Below are positions 1 through 7,292 of a stretch of DNA of 52,216 nucleotides, in pieces (positions within the stretch are counted from its first letter, which is position 1; each line of letters starts with the position of its first letter). A program made the translations under genes and the position numbers. The notes under the pieces are model-generated. The model saw only the letters and a program-made list of their open reading frames with translations, was not told the DNA's origin and did no database searches. The stretch is from Bifidobacteriaceae bacterium (GTDB lineage Bacteria > Actinomycetota > Actinomycetes > Actinomycetales > WQXJ01): NCBI GenBank assembly GCA_031268215.1, contig JAIRXP010000087.1, forward strand, positions 1 to 52,216, in the 5' to 3' direction.

Positions 1-293
1 GAGCCACTAAACCGCGCGCAGTTGCCAACACCGCGCCCCCCGCAGGCCAACACCTTCCATCCCCCCACGCCCCGGGCCAAGTCAACGACGCCAACAACCA
101 ACCCCCTCAACACACCCCCCCCCGAGGGTTGGATCCCGCCAGATGCCTTCCCGTGTCGCAGTGTGCTGCTTGCGAACCCGCCCGTTGGGCGGACGGCCGG
201 CCAGGCAAGTACGGTTGGATGGAACCGGCCAAGTGGTCGCGCGGCGGCGTGACATGGGCACGGAACCACTCCGACGGAAAGGAGGCGTCAGCG
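1..293. other. Gene-poor left edge, C-rich low complexity
   Basis: I see no convincing gene here. The first 130 bases are strongly pyrimidine-biased on the plus strand, with several runs of six to nine C, and short open frames in it are rich in Pro and Thr without a recognisable domain. A clear ribosome binding site (AAAGGAGG) at the right edge belongs to the next gene. The stretch could be the degraded end of a Pro-rich gene lying to the left. Confidence 0.4.
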
Positions 294-602
294 ATGTTGA
301 TCCTTGAAGAACTTCAACCAGGCCAGACCCCGACTCGGCGGCACGCCATGCCGATCGTGGTGCCGGACAGCCTGGATCTTCTGCGCGGCCCAGCCGAAGG
401 CGCGGTCACCCTACCCATTTGGCTGGATTGGGGTCCCGACCCGGTCTACGATCTGTCACGAGAAGACGACATCCACACTATGTACCGGGCGGTGATATTC
501 GAGGCGACCGCGGACGCGGACGTGAACGAATGGCTCAATGCCGGCCTCCTGAAGCGGATCTGGCCGGATCTTGTTCTGCCGGCCCGCCACCGGCGTGAGT
601 AG
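294..602 (+). CDS. Small protein preceding an AbiEii-type nucleotidyltransferase
   Basis: This is a 102-residue soluble protein. The start is ATG 294, chosen because AAGGAGG lies about nine bases upstream; a longer open frame begins at 129 but has no such signal. The protein holds a middle motif LPIWLDWGPDPVYDLS and a C-terminal segment WLNAGLLKRIWPDLVLP. From memory of the family, proteins with this pattern (leucine-rich start, 'YDL' core, 'LWPDLVLP' end) sit directly before AbiEii/AbiGii-like nucleotidyltransferases in actinobacteria and are presumed antitoxin or partner proteins. Here the following gene at 631 is indeed an AbiEii-like remnant. The role as antitoxin is inference; no DNA-binding motif is obvious. 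Confidence 0.6.
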   Translation: MLILEELQPGQTPTRRHAMPIVVPDSLDLLRGPAEGAVTLPIWLDWGPDPVYDLSREDDIHTMYRAVIFEATADADVNEWLNAGLLKRIWPDLVLPARHRRE

Positions 603-630
603 GAGACACGTCTGCCCTAGTTGACCGACC

Positions 631-954
631 GTGGCGCTGACTGACTTCCGACGTGAGATCGCGCTCATCGCGGTGAGCGCGACCGCGCCGCGCGGGTTCG
701 CGGTCGGCGGCGACCTCGGTTTGCAGTTGCACGGGTTCGGCGACCGGCCGACCGGCGACCTGGACTCGTACACCACTGCGTTCGAGATCGAGGTGTTCGA
801 CGACACGGCGGACGCGCCGCACGCCGCGTTCTTAAGGCAGCGGCTTGGGCCAGCAGTTCAGGTCCGGGGTTTGGGCGGCGTCCCAGATGGCACCGTGCCA
901 TCGGCACTGTCCGCGACGGCGCCCCACAGTCACCCTGTGCATCTATGGGCATAA
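631..954 (+). pseudogene. AbiEii/AbiGii-type nucleotidyltransferase, truncated remnant
   Basis: The first 75 or so residues resemble the start of AbiEii-family nucleotidyltransferases: a helix, then FAVGGDLGLQLHG, then DRPTGDLD, which matches the usual 'GG-AL-LHG...R-T-DLD' active-site region. Family members act as toxins that modify tRNA ends or other targets and normally run to about 200-300 residues. Here recognisable similarity ends near residue 75 (HAAFLRQRL) and the frame stops at 107 residues with a Pro/Ser-rich tail, so the catalytic fold is incomplete. The GTG start at 631 lies 28 bases after the upstream partner gene. A dead toxin with a surviving partner is the simplest reading. 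Confidence 0.55.
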
Positions 955-992
955 ACGGGACAGAACTGCCCACGGGACTGTAGTCTTGATGC

Positions 993-1319
993 ATGGAAAA
1001 CGTCGTGATCCCGCCCGCATCGGTGAAGCTGAATCCGAGCCGGGAGTCGGATTGGGCTCAAGCGGTGTTCGACTTCGTCTCCAAGGCCGCGGGCGAAGGC
1101 AAGACGGTCCTGGTCAGCGCCGATGAGAGGACGCTGTCCCCCAACCAGGCCGCCGAGATAGCGCATGTCTCACGTATGACTATCCAGCGACGGATCGAGG
1201 ACGGGACTATCAAAGCCGTCAAACGGGGCTCGCGGTGGCGGATCACGGAATCCGAGTTGGAGCGTTACCGCTGGCGGATCTACGCGGACACGGTGGCAGT
1301 AATGGCCGATGACTTCTGA
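993..1319 (+). CDS. Excisionase-family helix-turn-helix protein, putative antitoxin
   Basis: This is a 108-residue protein. The N-terminal half is unassigned. The C-terminal half (about residues 46-95) is a MerR/excisionase-type winged helix: LSPNQAAEIAHVSRMTIQRRIEDGTIKA, then a basic strand VKRGSRWRITESEL. This fold binds DNA and is found in phage excisionases and in antitoxins. The stop overlaps the start of a PIN-domain gene by 11 bases, which points to translational coupling and to a type II TA pair. Autoregulation by the antitoxin is expected for such pairs but no operator was identified. Excisionase activity is unlikely because no integrase is nearby. Confidence 0.7.
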   Translation: MENVVIPPASVKLNPSRESDWAQAVFDFVSKAAGEGKTVLVSADERTLSPNQAAEIAHVSRMTIQRRIEDGTIKAVKRGSRWRITESELERYRWRIYADTVAVMADDF

Positions 1320-1956
1320 GGCCGGCTTCCGGGTCTTCGTAGACGCTGACGTGCTGGCCGCACCGCTGACCCGCACGGTGTTGATCCTCGCCGGGACCCA
1401 TCCTGCGGCGGCCTTCGTGCCCAGGTGGAGCCTGGCCGTCGAGGCGGAGGCGAATCGGCATCTGCGACCGGGGCAAACCCCGATAGACCAAGTCCGGGAG
1501 CGGTTCGACTGGGGCAGCGAGGTCATTGTGCCGGCCGCGACGCCAGCGGCAGCCCGATTCGCTGCCACATCGCCAAAGGACCGGCACGTGCTGGCAGCGG
1601 CGGCGCGAGCGGGCATTGCTCTGATCGTGTCGCGTAACGTCTCTGATTTTGGGCACGCTGACCTGGAAGCCACCCACACAGCGGTGGTCCACCCGGATTT
1701 GTTCCTGGCCAAGGCCGTCACGCCGGACATCTACCTGGATGTGTTGACAGACTTGGCGCTCGCCAGAACCCGCGAGCCGAACACTGCGGAGGGTTTGCAC
1801 GCCGCCCTTGGCGCGGAGCATCCTCGCCTCCACCGCGCGATGCGAGATGTCTTCCCTGGCGTGGAAGCCACCCCCGGGCGTCACAAGCCCCCGGCCGAGA
1901 GCTTCCGCGGCCTCCCGTTCAACGCGGGCCGGATGCGCTTCGACCATGACACCTGA
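1309..1956 (+). CDS. PIN-domain ribonuclease, putative toxin
   Basis: This 215-residue protein has the acidic PIN-domain set: Asp in FVDADV near residue 13, Glu in AVEAE near residue 45, Asp in PKDRHV near residue 90, and a late SRNVSDF. PIN domains are metal-dependent RNases, and those paired with small DNA-binding proteins act as toxins on tRNA or mRNA. The last third (about residues 130-215) extends beyond a minimal PIN fold and is Pro/Arg rich. It overlaps the upstream HTH gene by 11 bases. The pairing of an excisionase-like HTH with a long PIN protein differs from the ordinary VapBC pairs elsewhere in the window. Confidence 0.7.
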   Translation: MTSEAGFRVFVDADVLAAPLTRTVLILAGTHPAAAFVPRWSLAVEAEANRHLRPGQTPIDQVRERFDWGSEVIVPAATPAAARFAATSPKDRHVLAAAARAGIALIVSRNVSDFGHADLEATHTAVVHPDLFLAKAVTPDIYLDVLTDLALARTREPNTAEGLHAALGAEHPRLHRAMRDVFPGVEATPGRHKPPAESFRGLPFNAGRMRFDHDT

Positions 1957-2299
1957 TCGCGCGGGGTACTGCTGAGTGGCGGCCGTGCTGTCAGGTGGTT
2001 TGCGGGCGCTGGCCGCTCAGGGTATTGGCCGAGACGGCCGCCCGCTATGACCCGGAGACCGGCATGGACGGCTTCATCGCCTCGCTGGGTTCTGCGCCCC
2101 TGGAAGGTCATGCCGGCGTTGAAGAAGTCGAAGCAGTCGGTGCCGAAACACGGCGTACTCGCTGAGATAGACAAGATCAAAGCGGTCAACGCCGCAGCGG
2201 AGCTGCCAGCTAATCAACCCGGCCACGACGCCATCGGCAGCCAGATTCGCAGCCATGGCGCAGCCCGGCGCTGCCCTGCGTTGGTTGGCGAACGCGGGT
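1957..2299. other. Intergenic stretch, no gene recognised
   Basis: Short open frames exist on both strands but none has a ribosome binding site or a recognisable domain. A plus-strand frame near 2025-2150 translates to an acidic, Gly/Glu-rich segment that may be the decayed end of a gene. I cannot assign it. Confidence 0.3.
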
Positions 2300-2527
2300 C
2301 TACTCGCGTTCAAACCGGCGGGTGACCAGGGTTTGGGCTATGGCGGTCACGGCAGCCACCAGCGCGGCGAAGGCCGTCACTTGGATGGTCGATGCCGTCA
2401 GATCGCCAGCATCTTCCGGCGCCTTCCGTCCGGACACGGCCCGCCAGACGAGCTTCACCAGGTGGCTGGCAACGAAACCAGCGGCCATGACCGCGGCCGC
2501 GGAGACCAGGCGTGTGCGAAGGTTCAT
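2300..2527 (-). CDS. DUF4235 membrane protein
   Basis: This 75-residue protein has two predicted transmembrane helices, about residues 8-28 (SAAAVMAAGFVASHLVKLVW) and 46-66 (VTAFAALVAAVTAIAQTLV), joined by the DUF4235 hallmark loop with 'W...GRKAPED'. DUF4235 proteins are small actinobacterial integral membrane proteins of unknown function, usually 75-100 residues. The ATG at 2527 is the only good start. It is transcribed away from the thiamine operon and has no close operon partner. Confidence 0.75.
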   Translation of the reverse strand: MNLRTRLVSAAAVMAAGFVASHLVKLVWRAVSGRKAPEDAGDLTASTIQVTAFAALVAAVTAIAQTLVTRRFERE

Positions 2528-2601
2528 CCCATAAGAGTAGTCTGGCTAGCGCAACGACAGGGGAGCCAACCCGGTTCGCCGCCAGTGCCGTGAGCATCTA
2601 G

Positions 2602-2698
2602 CGAAACATCGGACGGCTGAGAGTGTTCCTGGACGCCAGTCCAGGCACAGACCCTCGAACCTGAACCGGGTAATGCCGGCGCAGGAAGTCGAGTTTCT
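2602..2698 (+). promoter_or_regulatory. TPP (thi-box) riboswitch
   Basis: The aptamer is directly readable. CTGAGAG at 2617-2623 is the conserved P2/P3 entry. ACCC follows near 2651, then GAACCTGA, then CCGGGTAATGCCGGCG and AGGAAG. A variable stem (CTGGAC/GTCCAG) forms P3. The outer stem can pair GAAAC (2602-2606) with GTTTC (2694-2698). Riboswitches with this core bind thiamine pyrophosphate and lower expression of thiamine synthesis or uptake genes. It lies 54 bases before thiB, so it should turn down the ABC transporter when TPP is plentiful. Confidence 0.95.
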
Positions 2699-2725
2699 CC
2701 GCTGGCCAGCCCATCTGGCCCGCGC

Positions 2726-2747
2726 CCTCCCTATTTCAATAAGGAGG
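2726..2747 (+). promoter_or_regulatory. Shine-Dalgarno sequestering hairpin of thiB
   Basis: CCTCC at 2726-2730 can pair with the thiB ribosome binding site GGAGG at 2743-2747. The stem is continued by TATT (2732-2735) with AATA (2738-2741) around a two-base loop, with one mismatch between the two blocks. The SD is thus buried in a hairpin just after the riboswitch, which suggests control of translation initiation. A second small hairpin, GGCCAG (2704-2709) with CTGGCC (2715-2720), lies between aptamer and sequestor and could belong to the switching platform. Confidence 0.65.
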
Positions 2748-2751
2748 CAGA

Positions 2752-3891
2752 ATGCGTCAACAGCAATCCACTTCATCTGGCCGGTGGTCCGGCCGCGTCC
2801 ACACGAGCCGCCGCGCCAGGCATTTTCCGGCGGTGACCGCGGCGGTAGCCGCTACCGCTGCCGCGCTGACATTGGGGCTGGCCGGGTGTGGTCCGGCCAG
2901 CCCATCCCCGGCCGGCCCCAGCGGGCGGGATAGCGGCACAAGCGATCAGACCGTCAAACTGGTCACTCACGGCAGTTTCAGCCTGTCGGAAGATGTCCAG
3001 GCCGAGTTCACCAAGCAAACAGGCTTGAAACTAGAGGTCTTGCCCTCGGATGACGCCGGCGCCATGGTCAACCAACTGATCTTGACCAAGGACGCGCCCT
3101 TGGGCGACGCGGTCTTCGGTATTGACAACACCTTCGCTTCCCGCGCCATTGTCGAAGGCATCCTGGAGCCCTACGCTTCACCAGCGGCGGGACCGGAACA
3201 GGATGAATACGCGGCTGGGTTGGAAGAACAACTGACAGCGATTGACTTTTCCGATGTCTGTATCAACGTTGATCTGCGGCAAATCCCGGAGGGCGCTGAC
3301 CTGACCTTCGACGATCTGCTCAAGCCCGAATTCCGGGATCAGCTAGTGGTTGAGAATCCGAGCACGGCCTCCCCCGGGCTGGCCTTCTTGCTGGCGACCA
3401 TCGCCGCCAAGGGCGAGGACGGCTACTTGGACTATTGGCGCCAACTCAAAGCCAATGGCGTCAAAGTGGTATCCGGCTGGAACGAGGCCTACTACAGCGA
3501 GTTCTCTGGGCCTTCCTCTTCCGGCCAGCGTCCCCTGGTTGTCTCTTACGCCTCCTCGCCACCGTCTGAGATTCCCGATGACGCCGCCCAGCCTGTCACG
3601 GCCGCCGCCTTGAATACCTGCTTCCGTCAGGTGGAATACGCTGGCGTCCTGAAGGGCGCCGCCAACCCCGAGGGCGCCCGCAAGTTGGTCGATTTCCTGC
3701 TCTCCGCCGCCGTTCAGGCGGACATTCCAGGTCAGATGTGGGTCTATCCAGTCAAGCAGGACGTGAGCCTGCCGGAGGATTGGGCTAAGTGGGCGCCTCT
3801 GGCGGACCGGCCGTGGACGGTCCCGCCGGAGGACATCACCAACGCCCGCGAGCGCTGGCTGGCCGAATTCACTGATCAGATCCTGGGCTAG
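2752..3891 (+). CDS. thiB: Thiamine ABC transporter, substrate-binding lipoprotein
   Basis: This 379-residue extracellular solute-binding protein has a lipoprotein signal: a basic N-terminus, a hydrophobic helix around residues 26-45, and lipobox LAGC with Cys near residue 46. After a Ser/Pro linker comes a periplasmic-binding-protein type 2 fold, with VKLVTHGSFSLS at its start and GIDNTFASRAI, which matches the 'G-DN' substrate-contact region of ThiB-type thiamine/TPP-binding proteins. It delivers thiamine to ThiP-ThiQ at the membrane. The call rests on the fold and on the upstream TPP riboswitch with downstream thiP and thiQ. The SD lies in a hairpin, so translation is likely TPP-controlled. 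Confidence 0.92.
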   Translation: MRQQQSTSSGRWSGRVHTSRRARHFPAVTAAVAATAAALTLGLAGCGPASPSPAGPSGRDSGTSDQTVKLVTHGSFSLSEDVQAEFTKQTGLKLEVLPSDDAGAMVNQLILTKDAPLGDAVFGIDNTFASRAIVEGILEPYASPAAGPEQDEYAAGLEEQLTAIDFSDVCINVDLRQIPEGADLTFDDLLKPEFRDQLVVENPSTASPGLAFLLATIAAKGEDGYLDYWRQLKANGVKVVSGWNEAYYSEFSGPSSSGQRPLVVSYASSPPSEIPDDAAQPVTAAALNTCFRQVEYAGVLKGAANPEGARKLVDFLLSAAVQADIPGQMWVYPVKQDVSLPEDWAKWAPLADRPWTVPPEDITNARERWLAEFTDQILG

Positions 3892-3895
3892 CTTG

Positions 3896-5698
3896 ATGAT
3901 TGAGGTGGCCCCTTCGCCAAGTCCCGCGCGGCCGCCCGGCGTTCACCGCCAGGGCGTCCAAGCAGAGACTTGGCAACCCTGGGCCAGACGGGCCGGGATG
4001 GCGCTGGTGGCCGGGTTGCCGGTCACGTTTCTGGCCATCTTCTTCGTCTGGCCTGTGGCCACCTTGATCCTGCGCGGTTTCGCCGGCACTTCAGGCTGGG
4101 ACTGGAGTGGCTTCGCCGAAGTCCTCAGCAAGCCAAGGACCTGGCGTTTGATTGGCCGCACAGTTGGCCAGGCGGCCAGCGCCACAGCCATCTGTGTGGC
4201 CGCCTCAGTGCCAATCGCCGCCTTGCTCTACCGCCGTTCATTCCGCGGCCGGGGCCTGCTCCGGGCCCTTCTGACGGTGCCATTCGCTCTGCCCTCAGTG
4301 GTTGTGGGGCTGGCCTTCCGGGCCTTGCTCGGCGCGGGTGGGCCACTGGCCTTCCTCGGAATCGAGGACGGCTTCTGGCCCGTCTTGATGGCTCTGGTCT
4401 TCTTCAACGTGGGATTGATGGCACGTGTAGTGGGCCTGTTCTGGGTGGGGCTCGACCCCCGCCCAGAACAGGCCGCCCGCGTTCTGGGTGCCGGTCCTTG
4501 GCGGGCTCTATTAACGGTCACTGTGCCGGCGCTCGCGCCGGCCCTGCTGGCGGGCGGCTCCCTGGTGTTCTTGTTCTGCGCCACCGCCTTCGCCCCGGTC
4601 TTGATCCTGGGCGGGGCCACCTATGCCACCGTTGAAACTGAGATCTACTTGCAGACCGCCCAGCTGCTTGACTTGCGGGCCGCATCCGTACTGTCAGTGA
4701 TCCAGATGGCGGTGGTGGCCCTGGCCTTATGGTTCAGCTCAGCCGCACGGCGCCGGCGGGAGCCCGTCGCCAAACGGTCTGGGGCTGGGTCTGGCCTGGG
4801 CGGCATCGGGCAAGAAAGAGGTAACGGGGGACGGCCCACGGCTTTGGCTCCCTCCCCAACCTTTGCCGTTGACTGGCCATCCGCGCTGGTCACAGCGCTG
4901 GCAGTGGCGCTAATCGGGGCGCCGTTGGCGAACCTGGTATACCGGTCGCTGCTGACCGGCGGCGGGCTGAGTCTGGATAACTATTTGGCACTGGGAGATC
5001 CTGGGCGGGCCGGCCTGCCCTATTCGCTGGCCCAGGCGGCCGAGCGCTCAATCGTGATAGCGCTGCTGGCCGGAGCTATAGCCCTGACCCTGGGCATGAT
5101 GGTAGCCGTGGTCCTGTCACGGCGGCCGCGAGCACCCTGGGCACGGCGGGCGCAGGGGCTCTTCGATTCGGTACTGATGGCGCCGCTGGGGGTCTCCGCG
5201 GTCACGGTTGGTTTTGGTTTCCTGATTACCTTGAACCGGGCCCCGTTGAACCTGCGCACCTCCTTCTGGCTCATTCCGTTGGCCCAAGCCTTGGTGGCGT
5301 TACCGCTGGTGGTGCGCACGGTTCTGCCAGCCCTCAGATCAATCGACCCGCGCCAGCGCCAGGCCGCGGCGGTGCTGGGCGGGCCACCATGGCGGGTGTT
5401 CTGGGACGTTGAAGCGAGGACCCTGCGGCGGCCCGTCGCGGTGGCGGCGGCCTACGCGTTCGCGGTCTCGGTCGGTGAATTCGGTGCGACCTCGTTCCTG
5501 GCGCGGCCTGACACCACGACCCTGCCGGTGGCGATCTATAAACTGCTGGGCCGGCCAGGAGTAGACAACTTTGGCGTGGCGCTGGCTGGCGCGGTACTGC
5601 TGGCGGCGATTACCGCGCTGGTCATGGCCCTGGCCGAATCCCGCTGGGACCGATCGCCCGGACTGGCCAAACGCACCCGCGAAGGGGCCCGCGCATGA
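3896..5698 (+). CDS. thiP: Thiamine ABC transporter, fused double permease
   Basis: This 600-residue inner-membrane protein has two BinD-type permease halves, each with about six helices. The halves carry the EAA-like cytoplasmic loops 'QAARVLGAGPWRALLTVTVP' (about residue 198) and 'QAAAVLGGPPWRVFWDVE' (about residue 485). A Gly/Arg-rich linker near residues 285-325 (GAGSGLGGIGQERGNGG) joins them. The length and double arrangement match ThiP/FbpB-type permeases. I chose ATG 3896; a TTG three bases earlier is possible. It starts four bases after thiB and overlaps thiQ by four bases (ATGA), so the three genes form one riboswitch-controlled operon. Confidence 0.9.
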   Translation: MIEVAPSPSPARPPGVHRQGVQAETWQPWARRAGMALVAGLPVTFLAIFFVWPVATLILRGFAGTSGWDWSGFAEVLSKPRTWRLIGRTVGQAASATAICVAASVPIAALLYRRSFRGRGLLRALLTVPFALPSVVVGLAFRALLGAGGPLAFLGIEDGFWPVLMALVFFNVGLMARVVGLFWVGLDPRPEQAARVLGAGPWRALLTVTVPALAPALLAGGSLVFLFCATAFAPVLILGGATYATVETEIYLQTAQLLDLRAASVLSVIQMAVVALALWFSSAARRRREPVAKRSGAGSGLGGIGQERGNGGRPTALAPSPTFAVDWPSALVTALAVALIGAPLANLVYRSLLTGGGLSLDNYLALGDPGRAGLPYSLAQAAERSIVIALLAGAIALTLGMMVAVVLSRRPRAPWARRAQGLFDSVLMAPLGVSAVTVGFGFLITLNRAPLNLRTSFWLIPLAQALVALPLVVRTVLPALRSIDPRQRQAAAVLGGPPWRVFWDVEARTLRRPVAVAAAYAFAVSVGEFGATSFLARPDTTTLPVAIYKLLGRPGVDNFGVALAGAVLLAAITALVMALAESRWDRSPGLAKRTREGARA

Positions 5699-6420
5699 GT
5701 GCTGTGACTAGGCAAGATGGGGCTGGCCAAGGTGGTGGGGACGATGCCCGTCTGGACGGTCCGGGCAGGTTGCCGCGGGGTTTGGCGGTTGAAGCGGTGA
5801 CCGTCCGCTATGGCACGGCCGCAGCCGTGGCGCAGGCGACCCTTAACGTGGGCCCAGGCGAAGTGGTCGCCCTGCTCGGGCCGTCCGGTTGCGGCAAGTC
5901 CACCCTTCTGCGGGCCATAAGCGGGCTGGAACCCTTGGCGGGCGGCCGGATTCTGTGGGATGGCCAAGATCTGGCGGCGGTACCCGTCCACAAGCGCGGC
6001 TTTGGGCTGATGTTCCAGGACGGACAGCTCTTCCCGCATCTGGCCGTGGGCCCTAATGTCGCCTACGGCCTCAGAATGGCCGGGATCGGCCGCGCCGAGC
6101 GCACCGCCCAAGCCGCCGAATGGTTGAACCTGGTGGGATTGTCTGGTTACTGGGACCGCGACGTAGCTACCCTGTCCGGCGGCCAAGCCCAACGGGTGGC
6201 GCTGGCGCGGGCGCTAGCGCCGCGCCCTCGACTGATGCTGCTTGATGAACCGCTCTCCGCCTTGGACACTTCACTGCGGGCTGACCTTGGCGCGGCGGTC
6301 CGTTCAATCCTGGCAGCGGCCGATACGCCAGCCCTGTGGGTCACCCATGACCCCGATGAGGCCGCCGCCGCTGACCGGACACTGCACCTGCCGGCTAGCC
6401 CAGCTCACCTGCCCCGCTGA
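5695..6420 (+). CDS. thiQ: Thiamine ABC transporter, ATP-binding protein
   Basis: This 241-residue ABC ATPase has Walker A GPSGCGKS near residue 62, Q-loop MFQDGQLFPH, signature LSGGQAQR near residue 160, Walker B LMLLDEPLSALD, and the switch His in WVTHD. It powers thiamine import through ThiP. A 33-residue Gly/Asp-rich N-terminal extension precedes the ABC domain. The ATG overlaps the thiP stop (ATGA). The gene ends four bases from the convergent vapC at 6424, leaving no room for a separate terminator between the two. Confidence 0.92.
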   Translation: MSAVTRQDGAGQGGGDDARLDGPGRLPRGLAVEAVTVRYGTAAAVAQATLNVGPGEVVALLGPSGCGKSTLLRAISGLEPLAGGRILWDGQDLAAVPVHKRGFGLMFQDGQLFPHLAVGPNVAYGLRMAGIGRAERTAQAAEWLNLVGLSGYWDRDVATLSGGQAQRVALARALAPRPRLMLLDEPLSALDTSLRADLGAAVRSILAAADTPALWVTHDPDEAAAADRTLHLPASPAHLPR

Positions 6421-6423
6421 AGG

Positions 6424-6873
6424 TCACGGGTCAAGGCCCGTTCCCAGCACCAAGAGGGACTCCGGCGCCGCCCCTGGGACCATGCCAGGAGTGACACGCC
6501 GATCCAGTGTGACCAAGCGCCCAGCGTGACGTACCGCCAGGGCGAGGAGATACGCATCGGTCACCTGGCCAGGACCTAACAGGCGCGAAGTGTCCACATT
6601 CCCGGCAGTTGTCAACGACAAATCACAAGGCCAGAACCGATGGGCTGGATCGTTTGTTGCGCTCGCCAGCCGTGCGACGGCATCGGCCGTGGTCGTGGGG
6701 TTCGTGTAGCCCGGCTGAGAAAGGATTCTGATGAACCCATTCTCAGTGACCGGGCAAGTGGCCCAGCCCTGGTCAGCGCTCTCGACAAACCAATCCGCGA
6801 CGGACGGGTGCTGAACGTGGTCTCGATCAAATAGCGCCAGAAGAACGTTGACATCAAGCAGGGAGGCGATCAT
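6424..6873 (-). CDS. VapC-type PIN ribonuclease toxin
   Basis: This 149-residue PIN-domain protein has LLDVNVLLALF at its start (first Asp), an inner Glu in VTENGF, and the later Asp pair in QVTDAYLLALA and LVTLDRRV. This is the full four-acid VapC active site, so the RNase is probably functional. VapC toxins cleave tRNA or rRNA and are held inactive by VapB. The start overlaps the vapB stop by four bases (ATGA), the normal antitoxin-first arrangement. Confidence 0.85.
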   Translation of the reverse strand: MIASLLDVNVLLALFDRDHVQHPSVADWFVESADQGWATCPVTENGFIRILSQPGYTNPTTTADAVARLASATNDPAHRFWPCDLSLTTAGNVDTSRLLGPGQVTDAYLLALAVRHAGRLVTLDRRVTPGMVPGAAPESLLVLGTGLDP

Positions 6874-7130
6874 TCGCCGAGTTCTTCCCGCAGACGGTTG
6901 ACTAGCTCGTTCGTGACTATTCCGCCGCGGTGCGGCAGAAGGCGAACGCCCCTGGCTTCCAGAAGGCTATCGGCATTGCTCGGCGCATCCTGGCTGATGT
7001 CCGCAGGTGCGCCCGTTAGAGCCCGGCGCACCAAATCCGAAACTACCTCACCGGCCGAACGATGCTCGGCCCTGGCGCGTTGCTTGATGGCGTAGAAAAC
7101 ATCATCATCCAGCGTCAATGTTGTCCTCAT
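6870..7130 (-). CDS. VapB-type ribbon-helix-helix antitoxin
   Basis: This 86-residue protein has a ribbon-helix-helix start, MRTTLTLDDDVFYAIKQRAR, followed by SAGEVVSDLVRRAL, then a Pro-containing C-terminal tail (GVRLLPHRGGIVT) of the kind that wraps the toxin. I chose ATG 7130 because it fits the usual 'MRTTLTLDDD' family start; a longer frame reaches 7142. It neutralises the overlapping VapC and should repress its own operon together with it. Confidence 0.85.
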   Translation of the reverse strand: MRTTLTLDDDVFYAIKQRARAEHRSAGEVVSDLVRRALTGAPADISQDAPSNADSLLEARGVRLLPHRGGIVTNELVNRLREELGE

Positions 7131-7292
7131 GACACGAAGCATAACGCATCACGTGCCTCAGGCCGACTGGTCCAGCACCTGGTTGGTTCTCAGATCAGAG
7201 GCGCAACACGCCTCAAGAATAAAGGCGGTGCGGGCCCAACCGGCGATTATGCCTTAACCCCAACTTGATTGGACCCGCCCGCGGAGTCGAGT

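Noticed and set aside
993..1319. Phage excisionase
   Set aside because: The fold fits, but the overlap with a PIN toxin gene and lack of an integrase make an antitoxin role more likely.
1243..1947. Long minus-strand open frame (234 codons) opposite the PIN gene
   Set aside because: It is the antisense shadow of a GC-rich gene; the plus strand has full PIN motifs and a coupled antitoxin.
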